A stretch of 34,643 nt of DNA from Holospora obtusa F1 (GTDB taxonomy: Bacteria; Pseudomonadota; Alphaproteobacteria; Holosporales; Holosporaceae). A program made the translations under genes and the position numbers. This document shows positions 34,270 through 34,643 of the stretch, piece after piece (positions within the stretch are counted from its first letter, which is position 1; every line of letters starts with the position of its first letter). The notes below the pieces were generated by a model. It had not been told where the DNA came from. It saw nothing but the letters and a program-made list of their open reading frames with translations, and made no database searches. The stretch spans positions 1-34,643 of the forward strand of contig NZ_AWTR02000065.1 in assembly GCF_000469665.2 (NCBI RefSeq), read 5' to 3'.

Positions 34270-34545
34270 TTAGATGAGTTATATAAAAGAGCATCCTTAT
34301 GCAGAAAAGGGGTTAATGGAGGTAAATCAGGGCATGGGCCCGAACAAAAGTGGATCAAACATGAAACCACATGTGGACTTGGATGGGCCTAAGGGCTTCC
34401 GGTTAGAATCAGGCTTCGTTGCTGATTGCAAACAAGTGAGCTATCTTGTGGAAAAAATAGGCTCTGAAAATACTTCTTGCAGATAAAAGATATGATACCA
34501 ATCAAAGTATTGATGAGAAAAATTGTTTATGAGGTAACTGATGTT
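34270..34545 (+). pseudogene. IS5-type transposase remnant (partial)
   Basis: The readable part GPKGFRLESGFVADCKQVSY and LVEKI followed, after a frame change, by LLADKRYDTNQSIDEKN matches the middle of IS5-type transposases (…ADC-x-QA…, LLADKGYDTN with the second catalytic Asp). Before it MEVNQGMGPNKSGSN is less clear. After YDTNQSID the frame breaks by stops and no C-terminal part is seen up to the window end. A third decayed IS in this window. Confidence 0.7.
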
Positions 34546-34643
34546 ACGCAGCAATAGTTGATTTCTGCTTGAAATAATCATATTTTTCGTCCGTAAGTTT
34601 ATAACTCATCTTACGTAGCACCTTTCAAAATTTGAAGTTCATT

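Overview
The window reads as chromosome of an AT-rich, reduced alphaproteobacterium, most likely an intracellular symbiont. This rests on gapR (a DUF2312 gene confined to alphaproteobacteria), the sfsA/map neighbourhood usual in that class, the alphaproteobacterial look of L36, omega and DnaE, heavy A/T bias in intergenic DNA, long gene-free gaps (about 77% of the window is coding) and only decayed insertion sequences. A Holosporales-type endosymbiont would fit, but that is inference: no rRNA or other strong phylogenetic marker was compared.

Layout, left to right. (1) 1-1795, minus: pheT, cut in two by an in-frame TGA followed at once by ATG. (2) 1796-5953, plus: a gene-poor stretch, then rpmJ-rpoZ from a clear sigma70 promoter, then gyrA. 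(3) 6427-8949, minus: an unusual fusion of a metal ABC permease with its ZnuA-like binding protein, then sfsA. (4) 9463-10284, plus: map, with its own promoter and a terminator shared with the converging aspC. (5) 10420-12256, minus: HAD phosphatase-aspC operon; then a MazG-like pyrophosphohydrolase (plus), a small exported protein, hemW and metG (minus). (6) 17100-18443: wrecked IS5-type transposase, 35-bp tandem repeat, a small MITE-like segment, a short reading frame and an exported orphan protein. (7) 18736-22089, minus: dnaE; then a second minus-strand exported orphan. (8) 23176-28187, plus: ABC exporter, PnuC-like half transporter overlapping thymidine kinase, DNA photolyase, tRNA-Gly(CCC). 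(9) 29058-33371, plus: truncated or diverged malic enzyme overlapping mgtE, then rpmI-rplT-gapR behind a strong promoter and ending in a long hairpin. (10) minus: an alpha/beta hydrolase; then another IS5-type remnant up to the window edge.

Most genes are core information processing (PheT, MetG, L36, omega, GyrA, Map, DnaE, L35, L20, GapR, tRNA) plus a thin layer of metabolism and transport: metal uptake, Mg2+ uptake, malate to pyruvate, aspartate/glutamate transamination, nucleoside salvage. Nothing looks like a large new defence or biosynthetic island. The points worth a second look are small-scale: the split pheT, the permease/binding-protein fusion without a visible ATPase, the PnuC-half/tdk pair, the altered quinolone pocket in GyrA, the malic enzyme with an unrecognisable C-terminal third, gapR overlapping rplT, and orphan exported proteins. 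All product names come from motif recognition by eye; no database search was run.
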